Part shown: positions 6,894 through 14,777 of the stretch, one piece after another
Layout of the letters: every line of letters begins with the position of its first letter
Position numbering within the stretch: the stretch's first letter is position 1
NCBI RefSeq assembly: GCF_013459645.1
Contig: NZ_CP054861.1
Coordinates: 4,762,001-4,826,000, forward strand
Origin: Martelella sp. NC20
GTDB taxonomy: Bacteria; Pseudomonadota; Alphaproteobacteria; Rhizobiales; Rhizobiaceae
Direction: 5' to 3'
Length of the DNA stretch: 64,000 nucleotides
Position numbers and translations under genes: made by a program
Notes under the pieces: model-generated
What the model was told of the DNA's origin: nothing
The model's input: only the letters and a program-made list of their open reading frames with translations
Database searches by the model: none

Positions 6894-7853
6894 TCACCAA
6901 CTCGCAAGCATCTGGCCGGACTTCAGGCGCTGCGGGCGCGGCTGGCCCCTTTCCGGCTCAAGTTCCGGCATCATCTCCGCCTGGCTGATATTGTCGAGGG
7001 ATGCGATGATGTGGTTGGAGAGCGCGGTGGTCAGCGACGCCGGCGCGCCCGGCCGCTTCATCAGGCCGATCTGGACCGGCTCCAGCGTCGGAAAACCGTC
7101 CGCAGGCGTCAATACGCGCATGCCGTTCCTGACCGCCGATTCCGGCAGGACCGAGACCGCCATGCCCGCTAGCACCGCCGAGGCAAGCACGGTTGCCGAC
7201 CAGCTGGTAAACAGGATGCGATACTCGCGCCCGACGCCATCCAGCGCCTTCACCGCCAGATCGCGCCAGCAGCAATCGCGCCGCCCGACGGCGAGCGGCA
7301 CCGGCCTGTCGACCGGCAAGGGGTGGTTGGAGGAGGCAACCCAGCAGAGCGACTCGGTGCGAACCACCTCGGACTGGCGGGTGCGCGCATTGTGCGTGAC
7401 CAGCGCCAGATCCAGTTCCCCCTGCTTCAGCCGCTCGGCAAGATCGACGGAATCCTCGCAAACGATATAGAGTTCGACATTGGGATGGCTCTTGGCGAAG
7501 CGGTTGATGATATCCGGCATATAGCGGTCGGCGTAATCATCCGGGGTGCCGATCCGAAGAGAGCCCTGGAGGCGGTTCTCATCGAAGGCGGTGATCGCCT
7601 CATTGTTGAGGCGGATGATCCGGCGGGCGTAGTTCAGGAGCTTGTCGCCCTCGTCCGTGAGCCTGACGCCGCGGCCGTCCTTGGTGAAGAGCTGTTTGCC
7701 GATCCGCTCCTCCAGCCGCCGCATCTGCATCGAGACGGCCGATTGCGTCTTGAAGACGTGTTCGGCCGCCCGCGTGAACGATCCGTAATCGACGATCGCA
7801 ACGAAGGTCTGGAGCTGATCTATATCGAGTGGCGCTGCCATGTTCACACCCAT
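6894..7853 (-). CDS. LysR-type transcriptional regulator
   Basis: This 319-residue protein has an N-terminal winged helix (about 10-70: DQLQTFVAIVDYGSFTRAAE, TQSAVSMQMRRLEERIGKQLF) and a LysR substrate-binding domain (about 95-295). An unusual Cys-Cys pair is present in RRDCCWRDLAV. The ATG at 7853 follows AGGAAACTTG. It converges with pcaR and diverges from the DUF1127 gene. LysR proteins of the VtlR/LsrB group control DUF1127 genes in Brucella and relatives; the adjacency makes that possible here, but membership in that group was not verified. The effector is unknown. Confidence 0.85.
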   Translation of the reverse strand: MGVNMAAPLDIDQLQTFVAIVDYGSFTRAAEHVFKTQSAVSMQMRRLEERIGKQLFTKDGRGVRLTDEGDKLLNYARRIIRLNNEAITAFDENRLQGSLRIGTPDDYADRYMPDIINRFAKSHPNVELYIVCEDSVDLAERLKQGELDLALVTHNARTRQSEVVRTESLCWVASSNHPLPVDRPVPLAVGRRDCCWRDLAVKALDGVGREYRILFTSWSATVLASAVLAGMAVSVLPESAVRNGMRVLTPADGFPTLEPVQIGLMKRPGAPASLTTALSNHIIASLDNISQAEMMPELEPERGQPRPQRLKSGQMLASW

Positions 7854-8083
7854 CAAGTTTCCTGATGAGTGATATTAGAAACATTCGTTGGACTGATCAA
7901 TAACAAATCGCCAATCTGCAACTGAAGGAAGCGGGCAACGCATCGCAGGCGGAAACACCGGCAAGAATCGGGTGGCTGCCGAACGGATATTGCGGTTTGT
8001 TCGCATCGAAGGGTAGCCAAAAGGCTGCCGCCACGCAAGCCGTGCGGAACCGAAGCGGTTTTACACACACCAAGGAGGCGACA

Positions 8084-8353
8084 ATGTCGTTGATTGAAAG
8101 GACATCCGTAACCCGGATCGGCACCAGGCATTCACTCTGGGCTGGCATCAGTGCGTTCATTGGTGCTGCGCGGCGCTTTACGAAAAATCGCATGGCCGTG
8201 CGCTATATCGCCGAGATGGACGACGCGCTGCTGAAGGATATCGGCCTGACGCGCCACGATATCGACCGCGCCTATATGGCGCCGATTTCCGATGACCCGA
8301 TGGCCGAACTGCGCAAGGCCGCGGCGAACCGTTCGGCGAGAATGTATGTCTGA
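8084..8353 (+). CDS. DUF1127 small basic protein
   Basis: The 89-residue protein ends with the DUF1127 (YjiS-like) domain. The key region is RYIAEMDDALLKDIGLTRHDIDRAY (about 47-71), where the core LLKDIGLTRHDI matches the family consensus of Leu-x-Asp-Ile-Gly-Leu followed by basic and Asp residues. The start at 8084 is preceded by CAAGGAGGCGAC. Such proteins are abundant in rhizobia and relatives, where some act in phosphate or carbon metabolism, RNA turnover or host association. The function here is unknown. It is divergent from the LysR gene, with 230 bp between the starts. A terminator lies about 180 bp downstream at 8531-8562. Confidence 0.88.
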   Translation: MSLIERTSVTRIGTRHSLWAGISAFIGAARRFTKNRMAVRYIAEMDDALLKDIGLTRHDIDRAYMAPISDDPMAELRKAAANRSARMYV

Positions 8354-8530
8354 ACGCATTCCGGCCACGTTCGAGCGCCACAAGATCACGCCCGCCGCGA
8401 AAGCGGCAGGCCTCGCCGCACCGCATAGCGGCATCCCGAATTGACGTTATTTGAAGGCCGCAAGTCCCAACGGCGGTCCGAGAAAGCGTCATTTTCCCCG
8501 CAGGGTGGTTCAGCCTTCACTCTGCATTTT

Positions 8531-8562
8531 GCCCGGAAGCACTCGTGTTTCCGGGCTTTTTT
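8531..8562 (+). terminator. Rho-independent terminator downstream of the DUF1127 gene
   Basis: The arms GCCCGGAA (8531-8538) and TTCCGGGC (8549-8556) pair around a small inner CAC/GTG stem and are followed by six T residues. The 177 bp between the DUF1127 stop and this hairpin hold no recognisable gene and could be a long 3' UTR. Confidence 0.9.
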
Positions 8563-8577
8563 GTGCCGTGCGTTGGT

Positions 8578-8934
8578 TCACGCCTGATCAGGCTGCCACA
8601 GCTCGACCGGATTTCCTTCGGGATCATGAATCCGGACAAAGCGACCGACGCCCGGCATATCCCACGCAGGATCGCGGATGATTTCGATACCGGCGGCACG
8701 CAACCGCCCGCACAGGGCGTCAAGATCATCCACCCTGAAATTGAGCATGAAAGCCCGATCGGTCGGAAAGTAATCGCTCGCCTCGGGAAATGGCGCGAAC
8801 ACGGACGGACCGGCCCCGGTTTCCCAAAGACCATGGGGACCGGCGCCGACGCCGAGATGTTCGGCGTACCATGCGCCAAGCATCCCCGGGTCGCTCGCGC
8901 GAAAGAAAAAACCGCCAATGCCGGTAACGCCCAT
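8578..8934 (-). CDS. VOC-superfamily (glyoxalase/bleomycin resistance) protein
   Basis: This 118-residue protein is a single VOC unit of two beta-alpha-beta-beta-beta modules. The N-terminal module includes GGFFFRASDPGMLGAWYAEH. The C-terminal one ends with RFVRIHDPEGNPVELWQP, where the Glu is the usual metal ligand. VOC proteins include lyases, dioxygenases and binding proteins, so the substrate cannot be named. It lies 62 bp downstream of gshA on the same strand, which would suit a glutathione-linked role, but that is inference. Confidence 0.85.
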   Translation of the reverse strand: MGVTGIGGFFFRASDPGMLGAWYAEHLGVGAGPHGLWETGAGPSVFAPFPEASDYFPTDRAFMLNFRVDDLDALCGRLRAAGIEIIRDPAWDMPGVGRFVRIHDPEGNPVELWQPDQA

Positions 8935-8996
8935 GCCAACCTCCGCGCCAGCGTCTAAAATAGCGCTGCGCGGAACGGACGTCCATACGCGAAAAT

Positions 8997-10370
8997 TCAG
9001 TACTGGAATTCCTCGAACAGCGGATCGACGGAGCCTTTCCAGCGGCCGTGATAGAGCGAAAGCAGATCTTCCGCGAAGGTGGTTTTCTTGGCGACGATTT
9101 CGTCGAGCGGGTTGAGGAACACGCTTTCGTCCTGGCCATCGCCATTGAGATTGCCGCGCGATTTCAGCCCGTTGCGGGCAATACCGACAACCTCGCGAGC
9201 AACATCCACCAGCGCGCGCCCGCCGATTTCAGCCTTCAGCGCCAGACGCGGCACCTCGTCGCGCAGGCGGTGGATATCCTCCACCTGCCAGTCGGACGTC
9301 AGTTGCTCGGCGGCATCCATCGCGCCCTTGTCATAAAGCAGGCCGACCCAGAAGGACGGCAGCGCACAGATACGCCGCCACGTTCCACCATCAGCGCCGC
9401 GCATTTCCAGGAAGCGCTTCAGCCGCACATCCGGAAACAGCGTCGAGATATGGTTGGTCCAGTCGCCCATCGTGGGCTGCCATTCATCGATCTTGCCCTT
9501 CAGCGCGCCGTCCATGAACTGGCGGAAGGTGATATCCGTGCAATCGCGATAGCGGCCGTCGCGGATGATGAAATACATCGGCACGTCGAGCGCCCAGTCG
9601 ACATAGCGTTCGAAGCTGAAATCGTCCCGGAACGCGAAATCGAGCAGGCCGGCGCGATTGTTGTCGGTGTCGCGCCAAATATCGCCGCGCCATGACAGAA
9701 GCCCGTTCGGCTTCCCCTCGGTGAAGGGGGACGAAGCGAACAGCGCGGTTGAAAGCGGCTGCAGCTTCTGGGACAGCGCCATCTTGCGGCGCATATCGGT
9801 CTCCGAGGAGAAATCGACATTCACCTGGATGGTGCAGGTGCGGTACATCATGTCGAGACCCTGGCTGCCGACCTTCGGCATGTAGCGGGTCATGATCTCG
9901 TAGCGCGATTTCGGCATTTTCGGGGTTTCGGCGCGCGACCATTTCGGACTTCCGCCGATCCCCAGAAAGCCGATCCCCATCGGCTCGGCGACGCCGCGCA
10001 GCACGGCCAGATGCCGGTTCGATTCGCGACAGGTCTCATGCAGCGTTTTCAGGGGCGCGCCGGAAAGTTCGAACTGCCCGCCCGGCTCCAGCGAGATCGC
10101 GCCCATGCCATTGGGTTCGGCAAGGCCGATGATGTTGTCGCCATCCATGATGGCGTCCCAGCCGAGCTTGCCCTTCATGCCCTTCAGGATTGCCGAGATC
10201 GAGCGTTCGCCATCATAGGGAACGGGCGTGTTGTCGCCCTTGAAGAACGGAAATTTCTCGTGCTCCGTACCGATCCGGAACTCCGCTTCGGGCTTGCAGC
10301 CGTCTTCGAGATAGGCGACCAGTTCCGCCTTCGCGGTAATCGGCGTCCCGTCGGACGTGTCACGGGCCAT
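8997..10370 (-). CDS. gshA: Glutamate-cysteine ligase, plant/alphaproteobacterial type
   Basis: This ligase joins glutamate and cysteine with ATP, the first and limiting step of glutathione synthesis in the cytosol. The 457-residue protein shows the family landmarks FRIGTEHEKFPF (residues 31-42), the ISLEPGGQFELSG strand (about 92-104, with the Glu that binds the substrate), TCTIQVNVDF and MRGADGG. It resembles the plant-type enzyme found in rhizobia rather than the E. coli type. It lies downstream of rsmE on the same strand with 193 bp between. That gap carries a GGAAC-N16-CGTT motif, suggesting general-stress induction in addition to any read-through. Confidence 0.94.
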   Translation of the reverse strand: MARDTSDGTPITAKAELVAYLEDGCKPEAEFRIGTEHEKFPFFKGDNTPVPYDGERSISAILKGMKGKLGWDAIMDGDNIIGLAEPNGMGAISLEPGGQFELSGAPLKTLHETCRESNRHLAVLRGVAEPMGIGFLGIGGSPKWSRAETPKMPKSRYEIMTRYMPKVGSQGLDMMYRTCTIQVNVDFSSETDMRRKMALSQKLQPLSTALFASSPFTEGKPNGLLSWRGDIWRDTDNNRAGLLDFAFRDDFSFERYVDWALDVPMYFIIRDGRYRDCTDITFRQFMDGALKGKIDEWQPTMGDWTNHISTLFPDVRLKRFLEMRGADGGTWRRICALPSFWVGLLYDKGAMDAAEQLTSDWQVEDIHRLRDEVPRLALKAEIGGRALVDVAREVVGIARNGLKSRGNLNGDGQDESVFLNPLDEIVAKKTTFAEDLLSLYHGRWKGSVDPLFEEFQY

Positions 10371-10523
10371 GCAAGCTTCCTCGTTCTCAAAACAAACAGA
10401 TCGGGCGGGGTCACGTTTCCGCGAAAGGCGGAACCGCTCTCGTTTTCACGGCCTTAGCCCGCGCAACTCGCTCTTGAACCGGATCGCCGTGGCAATCAAG
10501 TCAATTTCTTTGATCGCCTTTCA

Positions 10524-10548
10524 AACGCGGGAAAACCGTATCCGTTCC
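10524..10548 (-). promoter_or_regulatory. Putative EcfG promoter upstream of gshA
   Basis: Read on the minus strand: GGAAC (10548-10544), 16-bp spacer, CGTT (10527-10524). It lies just after the rsmE stop and about 154 bp before the gshA start. This is the longest leader of the five such sites, so this one is the most likely to be a chance match. Confidence 0.5.
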
Positions 10549-10563
10549 GGCGGTAGACCGGGG

Positions 10564-11301
10564 TCAGCGCCAGTCGCCGATCGTGGCCTGAATAACGGCA
10601 AGGGCCGCCACCGCCGCCGTATCGGCCCGCAGGATTCTCGGTCCCAGCGGAATTGCGGTGACAAAGGGAAGGCCACGCAATAGTGATCGCTCGTCGTCCG
10701 AAAACCCGCCTTCCGGGCCGACGATCAGTGCCAGCTTCGACGCCTGCACGGTTTGGAGCGCGGCAAGCGGGTTCTGGCTTTCCGCGTCCTCATCGCAGAA
10801 AATCAGGTGCCGGCCGGGCTCCCACTGGTCGAGAATGTCTTCAAGCCGTGCCGGTTCGCGAAGTTCCGGCACACTCAGCACCCCGCACTGCTCCGCCGCC
10901 TCGACGATGTTGGCGGCGAGGCGCTCGGGTTTTGCTGGCTTGCCCTGCACGTGACGGGTCATCACCGGCCGGATGGCGCCGGCGCCCATCTCGACCGCCT
11001 TCTGCACCATGTAATCCATGCGTCCGGTCTTGAGCGGCGCAAACAGGTAGTGGAGATCGGACGGCGCGGGCTGGGGGCGGGTCTGTTCAACGGTTGTGAG
11101 CGTGATTTTCTTGCGCGTCGGGAAGGTCAGCCGCGTCAGCCATTCGCCATCCCGGCCGTTAAAGGCGAGCAGTTCCGTCCCCTCGCTGGCGCGCAGGACA
11201 TGGGCGAGGTAGTGAAACTGATCCTTGTCAGCCTCGAACTCGGCGCCTGGACCGAGATCGGCTTCGACAAACAGGCGTTGCAGGCGATAATTTGCGCGCA
11301 T
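10564..11301 (-). CDS. rsmE: 16S rRNA (uracil-1498-N3)-methyltransferase RsmE
   Basis: RsmE methylates U1498 in the decoding region of the 30S subunit using SAM. The 245-residue protein has an N-terminal PUA-like domain ([20 protein letters not shown], about 30-49) and a C-terminal SPOUT knot. The SPOUT motifs [14 protein letters not shown] (about 191-204) and [18 protein letters not shown] (about 216-233) form the trefoil SAM site. Its length is normal. The rsmE-gshA order is one I associate with rhizobial genomes. Confidence 0.95.
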   Translation of the reverse strand: MRANYRLQRLFVEADLGPGAEFEADKDQFHYLAHVLRASEGTELLAFNGRDGEWLTRLTFPTRKKITLTTVEQTRPQPAPSDLHYLFAPLKTGRMDYMVQKAVEMGAGAIRPVMTRHVQGKPAKPERLAANIVEAAEQCGVLSVPELREPARLEDILDQWEPGRHLIFCDEDAESQNPLAALQTVQASKLALIVGPEGGFSDDERSLLRGLPFVTAIPLGPRILRADTAAVAALAVIQATIGDWR

Positions 11302-11392
11302 GGCAGGCTCGCATGGAGAGGGCGCATCGCCGTTACGATACGCCGATAAAGGACGTATCCGTGTTCTTGCACAGGCAGGGGAGCGGACGCAA

Positions 11393-11857
11393 CTATGCGC
11401 CCAGGCGGCCGGCGAAATCCATCAGCAGCGATTTCAACTCGTTTTCGTCGACCAATTCGGCTGCCTCTTCCGGGCTTGCCCATTTGCGCACGCGTTCATC
11501 GCGCTCCGGAAAACGCGCCTTGGCCTTGCGCACCAGAAGCGGAAAGATCTCGACCACGCATGTCACCGCCGTGCCGTCATCGAGCCGCTTCAGATAACGG
11601 AAGATGCCGAACGGCTTGTCGGAAACCTTGCCCTTGATGCCGGCTTCCTCGTAAGCCTCCCGTTCGGCGACCTCGTGGGGGGCCTTGTTGGCCATGGGCC
11701 AGCCCTTCGGCGTCACCCAGCGGCCGGTGTCGCGGCTGGTGATCAGCAGAACCTCGATGGATTTCTTCTTCTTTATCTTGGCATGCCGGTAGCACAGCGC
11801 CGCATATTGCTGACGGGCTTCGACGATTTCATCTGCCAAGTCTTCACCTGATAGCAT
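11393..11857 (-). CDS. Nudix hydrolase, diadenosine/diphosphoinositol polyphosphate-like
   Basis: The 154-residue protein holds one Nudix domain. The Nudix box reads [20 protein letters not shown] followed by AGI. The catalytic REAYEEAG part is intact, but the first conserved Glu (sixth residue after Gly) is Lys. The preceding VTPKGWP is typical of enzymes acting on diadenosine or inositol polyphosphates, so removal of stress-related dinucleotides is a reasonable guess. The substrate is not provable. It lies 91 bp upstream of rsmE on the same strand. Confidence 0.85.
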   Translation of the reverse strand: MLSGEDLADEIVEARQQYAALCYRHAKIKKKKSIEVLLITSRDTGRWVTPKGWPMANKAPHEVAEREAYEEAGIKGKVSDKPFGIFRYLKRLDDGTAVTCVVEIFPLLVRKAKARFPERDERVRKWASPEEAAELVDENELKSLLMDFAGRLGA

Positions 11858-12029
11858 TGCCTTCCTTCCAGCGAATCACGACCGACGAGGCCGCGACCGC
11901 ACCATTTAACACACGATTGCACTGCGTTCTTCACCGGCGCGTGAAGCTTTTGTGAAATTCACTTGCACACGTGCGCAAACACAGAATCGCCTGTCCGCCG
12001 GGTATCTGTCAAGTCCGGTGAGTTGCGCC

Positions 12030-12055
12030 GGAACTTTAACGCCGCCGCCGTCGTT
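12030..12055 (+). promoter_or_regulatory. Putative EcfG promoter of the DUF1328 gene
   Basis: GGAAC (12030-12034), 17-bp spacer, CGTT (12052-12055), 45 bp before the DUF1328 start codon. It is an exact match to the rhizobial general-stress signature with ideal placement. The gap 11858-12099 holds nothing else recognised. Confidence 0.75.
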
Positions 12056-12099
12056 GACATGTCGAAATGCCGGTTCGGCGAATATCGAGAGGACAAGTC

Positions 12100-12264
12100 A
12101 TGCTTGAGTGGATTCTGATTCTGTTGATCATCGCGGCGGTCGCCAGCCTTCTGGGCTTTCGCGGCGTCGCGGGCCTTTCCGCGGGCATTGCCCGCATTCT
12201 GATCTTCATCGTGCTCGTGGTCATTCTGATCGCACTCATAACCGGCATTCTGATCATCGCCTGA
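12100..12264 (+). CDS. DUF1328 (YtjA-like) small membrane protein
   Basis: This 54-residue hydrophobic protein has two predicted membrane helices: about 3-24 (WILILLIIAAVASLLGFRGV) and about 30-53 (IARILIFIVLVVILIALITG). They are separated by a short GVAGLSAG turn. This is the DUF1328 family, whose role is unknown but which is widespread in stress regulons. The ATG at 12100 is preceded by AGAGGACAAGTC; a longer in-frame start at 12067 is less likely. It ends three bases before the convergent LysR gene. The EcfG-type promoter at 12030 suggests stress induction. Confidence 0.9.
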   Translation: MLEWILILLIIAAVASLLGFRGVAGLSAGIARILIFIVLVVILIALITGILIIA

Positions 12265-12267
12265 CCG

Positions 12268-13173
12268 TTATTGCACGGCCTTGTCCCAATATGGCGACGG
12301 GCCGTACAGCGCCGCCAGAAAATCGATGAACAGCCGCACCTTGGTGGGCAGGAAATTTCGCGAGGCGTAGACGGCGAAAAGCCCGACATTGTCCGGGCTT
12401 TTATATTCCGGCAGCACCTGAACGAGCTCGCCCGCGGAAAGTTCCGGCCCGATGTCCCAGGTCGATCTGAGCGCAATGCCCATACCGGCCAGCACCGCCT
12501 CCCGGATAACCTCGCTGGAATTGGTCACCAGCCGTCCGACCGGACGGAACGCCACCGGACCTTCCGGTCCGTCCAGACGCCAGTATTCGCCGTTATGCGC
12601 CGGCAGACAGACATGGCGTTCAAGGTCCTTCAGGTCTGACGGAGCGCCGAAGCGTTCGACATAATGACGCGATGCGCAGAGCACCCGTCGGACCGGGGCA
12701 AGCTTGCGGGCCACCAGCGTGGAATCGGCAAGTTCGCCGATCCGCACGGCAAGATCATAGCCATCGGCAACAATATCGACGAAGGCGTCGCTGAGCGTAA
12801 GCTCGATTTCGAGCGCCTCATGGGTGTTCATGAAGGTCGCCAGATGCGGTGCGATATGCATCCGTCCAAACGAGGTCGGCGCCGAGATCCTGAGCCTTCC
12901 GCCAACCGCGGACGCCTGACCTTCGACAAAAGCCTCCGCCTCCTCCATCCCGGCCAGCACCGGCAGAAGGCGCTCGTAGAAACCGCGTCCGGTTTCCGTC
13001 AGCGCGATCATGCGGGTGGTGCGCTGCAGCAGACGCACGCCGAGTTGCTCCTCGAGCCGGCGTATCGTCTTCGAGACCACGGCCGGCGAAAGCCTGAGCA
13101 TCCGGCCCGCCTCGCTCATGCTGCCGGTCGCGGCCACCTGAGCGAACACTTCCAGATCCTGTAGATTTTTCAT
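12268..13173 (-). CDS. LysR-type transcriptional regulator beside glcDEF
   Basis: The 301-residue LysR protein has a winged helix at about 3-62 (LEVFAQVAATGSMSEAGRML, SPAVVSKTIRRLEEQLGVRL) and an effector domain from about 88 (GGRLRISAPTSFGRMHIAPH). The profile resembles the large DmlR/AaeR-like group. It is divergent from glcD, with a TTATT-N10-AATAA dyad (13185-13204) between them, so control of the glycolate genes is plausible but inferred. The ATG at 13173 lacks a strong ribosome-binding site. Confidence 0.85.
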   Translation of the reverse strand: MKNLQDLEVFAQVAATGSMSEAGRMLRLSPAVVSKTIRRLEEQLGVRLLQRTTRMIALTETGRGFYERLLPVLAGMEEAEAFVEGQASAVGGRLRISAPTSFGRMHIAPHLATFMNTHEALEIELTLSDAFVDIVADGYDLAVRIGELADSTLVARKLAPVRRVLCASRHYVERFGAPSDLKDLERHVCLPAHNGEYWRLDGPEGPVAFRPVGRLVTNSSEVIREAVLAGMGIALRSTWDIGPELSAGELVQVLPEYKSPDNVGLFAVYASRNFLPTKVRLFIDFLAALYGPSPYWDKAVQ

Positions 13174-13184
13174 AATCACCACGA

Positions 13185-13204
13185 TTATTGCCCATATGGA
13201 ATAA
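13185..13204. promoter_or_regulatory. Dyad between the LysR gene and glcD
   Basis: TTATT (13185-13189) and AATAA (13200-13204) form a perfect inverted pair around a CATATG-containing core. They lie just upstream of the LysR start. The size and AT-rich arms suit a LysR-type autoregulatory site. No other evidence supports it. Confidence 0.4.
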
Positions 13205-13340
13205 GTAATAGCATTTGTCTCTCAGACAGGCCAATGTTAGAGAATGAATGGTAGCCTCGACGCTGCAATCATCTTGTTTTTGCGCGCGTCCGGAAGGGAA
13301 ACCGATTTGCATTTCCCCGGCGCGCTCTGGGAGGTCCGCT

Positions 13341-14777
13341 TTGGCAGGCGCAATCGCATTTCGCGAACCCGATGCCGGCATTCTGGCGCGGCGCGAAACC
13401 ATCATTCAGGAATTGCAGGCGCTTCTGCCCGAAGATGCGCTGGTGCACGAGGCGCGCGAACTGGTGCCGTTCGAGACCGACGCGTTTCTCGCCTATCATC
13501 GCGTACCGCTTGCCGTCTGCCTGCCGCAGACGACCGAGGATGTCGCCAAAATTCTCCGCTACTGCCATGAAAACGGCATTCCCGTGGTGCCGCGCGGGGC
13601 CGGGACCTCGCTTGCCGGCGGAGCGATCGGCCAGGAGGATGCGATCATCCTCGGACTGTCGCGGATGAAACGGATCCTCGATATCGACCTGCCCAACCGC
13701 GTGGCCGTGGTGCAGGCCGGCGTCACCAATATCGCGATATCCGAAGCGGTGTCGCCTGAGGGCTTTTTCTACGCGCCGGACCCGAGTTCGCAGCTTGCCT
13801 GCACCATCGGCGGCAATATCGGCATGAATTCCGGCGGCGCGCATTGCCTGAAATACGGCGTCACCACCAACAACCTTCTCGGCGTCAAACTGGTGCTTGT
13901 CGATGGCACAGTGATCGAGCTCGGCGGAAAGATGCTGGACGCCGGCGGCCTCGATCTGCTTGCGCTCGTCTGCGGCTCGGAAGGCCAACTCGGGGTGATC
14001 ACCGAGGCGACCGTCAGGCTGCTGGCAAAGCCCGAGGGCGCGCGTCCGGTGCTGTTCGGCTTTCCCTCGTCCGAAAGCGCCGGCGCCTGCGTCACCGATA
14101 TCATCGCCGCCGGCATCATTCCGGTGGCGATCGAGTTCATGGACAAGCCGGCCATCGAAATCTGCGAGGCCTTCGCCCATGCCGGCTACCCGCTCGACGC
14201 GGCGGCGCTGCTGATCATCGAGGTCGAGGGTTCCGAGGCCGAGATGGAAGCGATGCTCGCCCGGATCGTGGCGATCGCCGAGACCCACGGCGTGATGGCC
14301 GTGCGCCGCAGCCAGTCGGCAACCGAAGCCGCGTTGATCTGGAAGGGCCGCAAATCCGCCTTCGGCGCGACCGGACGGATCGCCGATTATATCTGCATGG
14401 ACGGCACCGTGCCGCTCAGCCAGCTTTCCCACGTGCTGCAGAAGACCAGCGAGATCACCGACCGCTACGGTCTCAGGGTCGCCAATGTGTTTCATGCCGG
14501 CGATGGCAACATGCACCCGCTGATCCTTTATAATATCAACGATCCGGAAGACGCCGCGCGCGCCGAGGAGGCCGGGGCCGAAATCCTGAAGCTCTGCGTG
14601 GAGGCCGGCGGTTGCCTGACCGGCGAACACGGCGTCGGCATCGAAAAGCGCGACCTGATGCGCTTCCAGTATGGCGAGGCCGACCTTCGCCAGCAAATGG
14701 CGGTGCGCGCCGCCTTCGATCCGGAATGGTCGCTGAACCCCTCCAAGGTGTTTCCGCTGGAGGGACGCGATGACTGA
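13341..14777 (+). CDS. glcD: Glycolate oxidase subunit GlcD (FAD-linked)
   Basis: GlcD is the catalytic flavoprotein of membrane-associated glycolate oxidase (glycolate to glyoxylate). The FAD-binding type 4 domain spans about 45-220: VPRGAGTSLAGGAIG, then GGNIGMNSGGAHCLKYGVT. The C-terminal oxidase domain ends with NVFHAGDGNMHPLI and GCLTGEHGVGIEKRDLM, where the clustered His residues shape the active site. A TTG start at 13341 preceded by GGGAGG gives 478 residues, close to rhizobial homologues. The longer open frame from 13248 has an unlikely N-terminus. Its stop overlaps the glcE start by eight bases. Confidence 0.92.
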   Translation: MAGAIAFREPDAGILARRETIIQELQALLPEDALVHEARELVPFETDAFLAYHRVPLAVCLPQTTEDVAKILRYCHENGIPVVPRGAGTSLAGGAIGQEDAIILGLSRMKRILDIDLPNRVAVVQAGVTNIAISEAVSPEGFFYAPDPSSQLACTIGGNIGMNSGGAHCLKYGVTTNNLLGVKLVLVDGTVIELGGKMLDAGGLDLLALVCGSEGQLGVITEATVRLLAKPEGARPVLFGFPSSESAGACVTDIIAAGIIPVAIEFMDKPAIEICEAFAHAGYPLDAAALLIIEVEGSEAEMEAMLARIVAIAETHGVMAVRRSQSATEAALIWKGRKSAFGATGRIADYICMDGTVPLSQLSHVLQKTSEITDRYGLRVANVFHAGDGNMHPLILYNINDPEDAARAEEAGAEILKLCVEAGGCLTGEHGVGIEKRDLMRFQYGEADLRQQMAVRAAFDPEWSLNPSKVFPLEGRDD

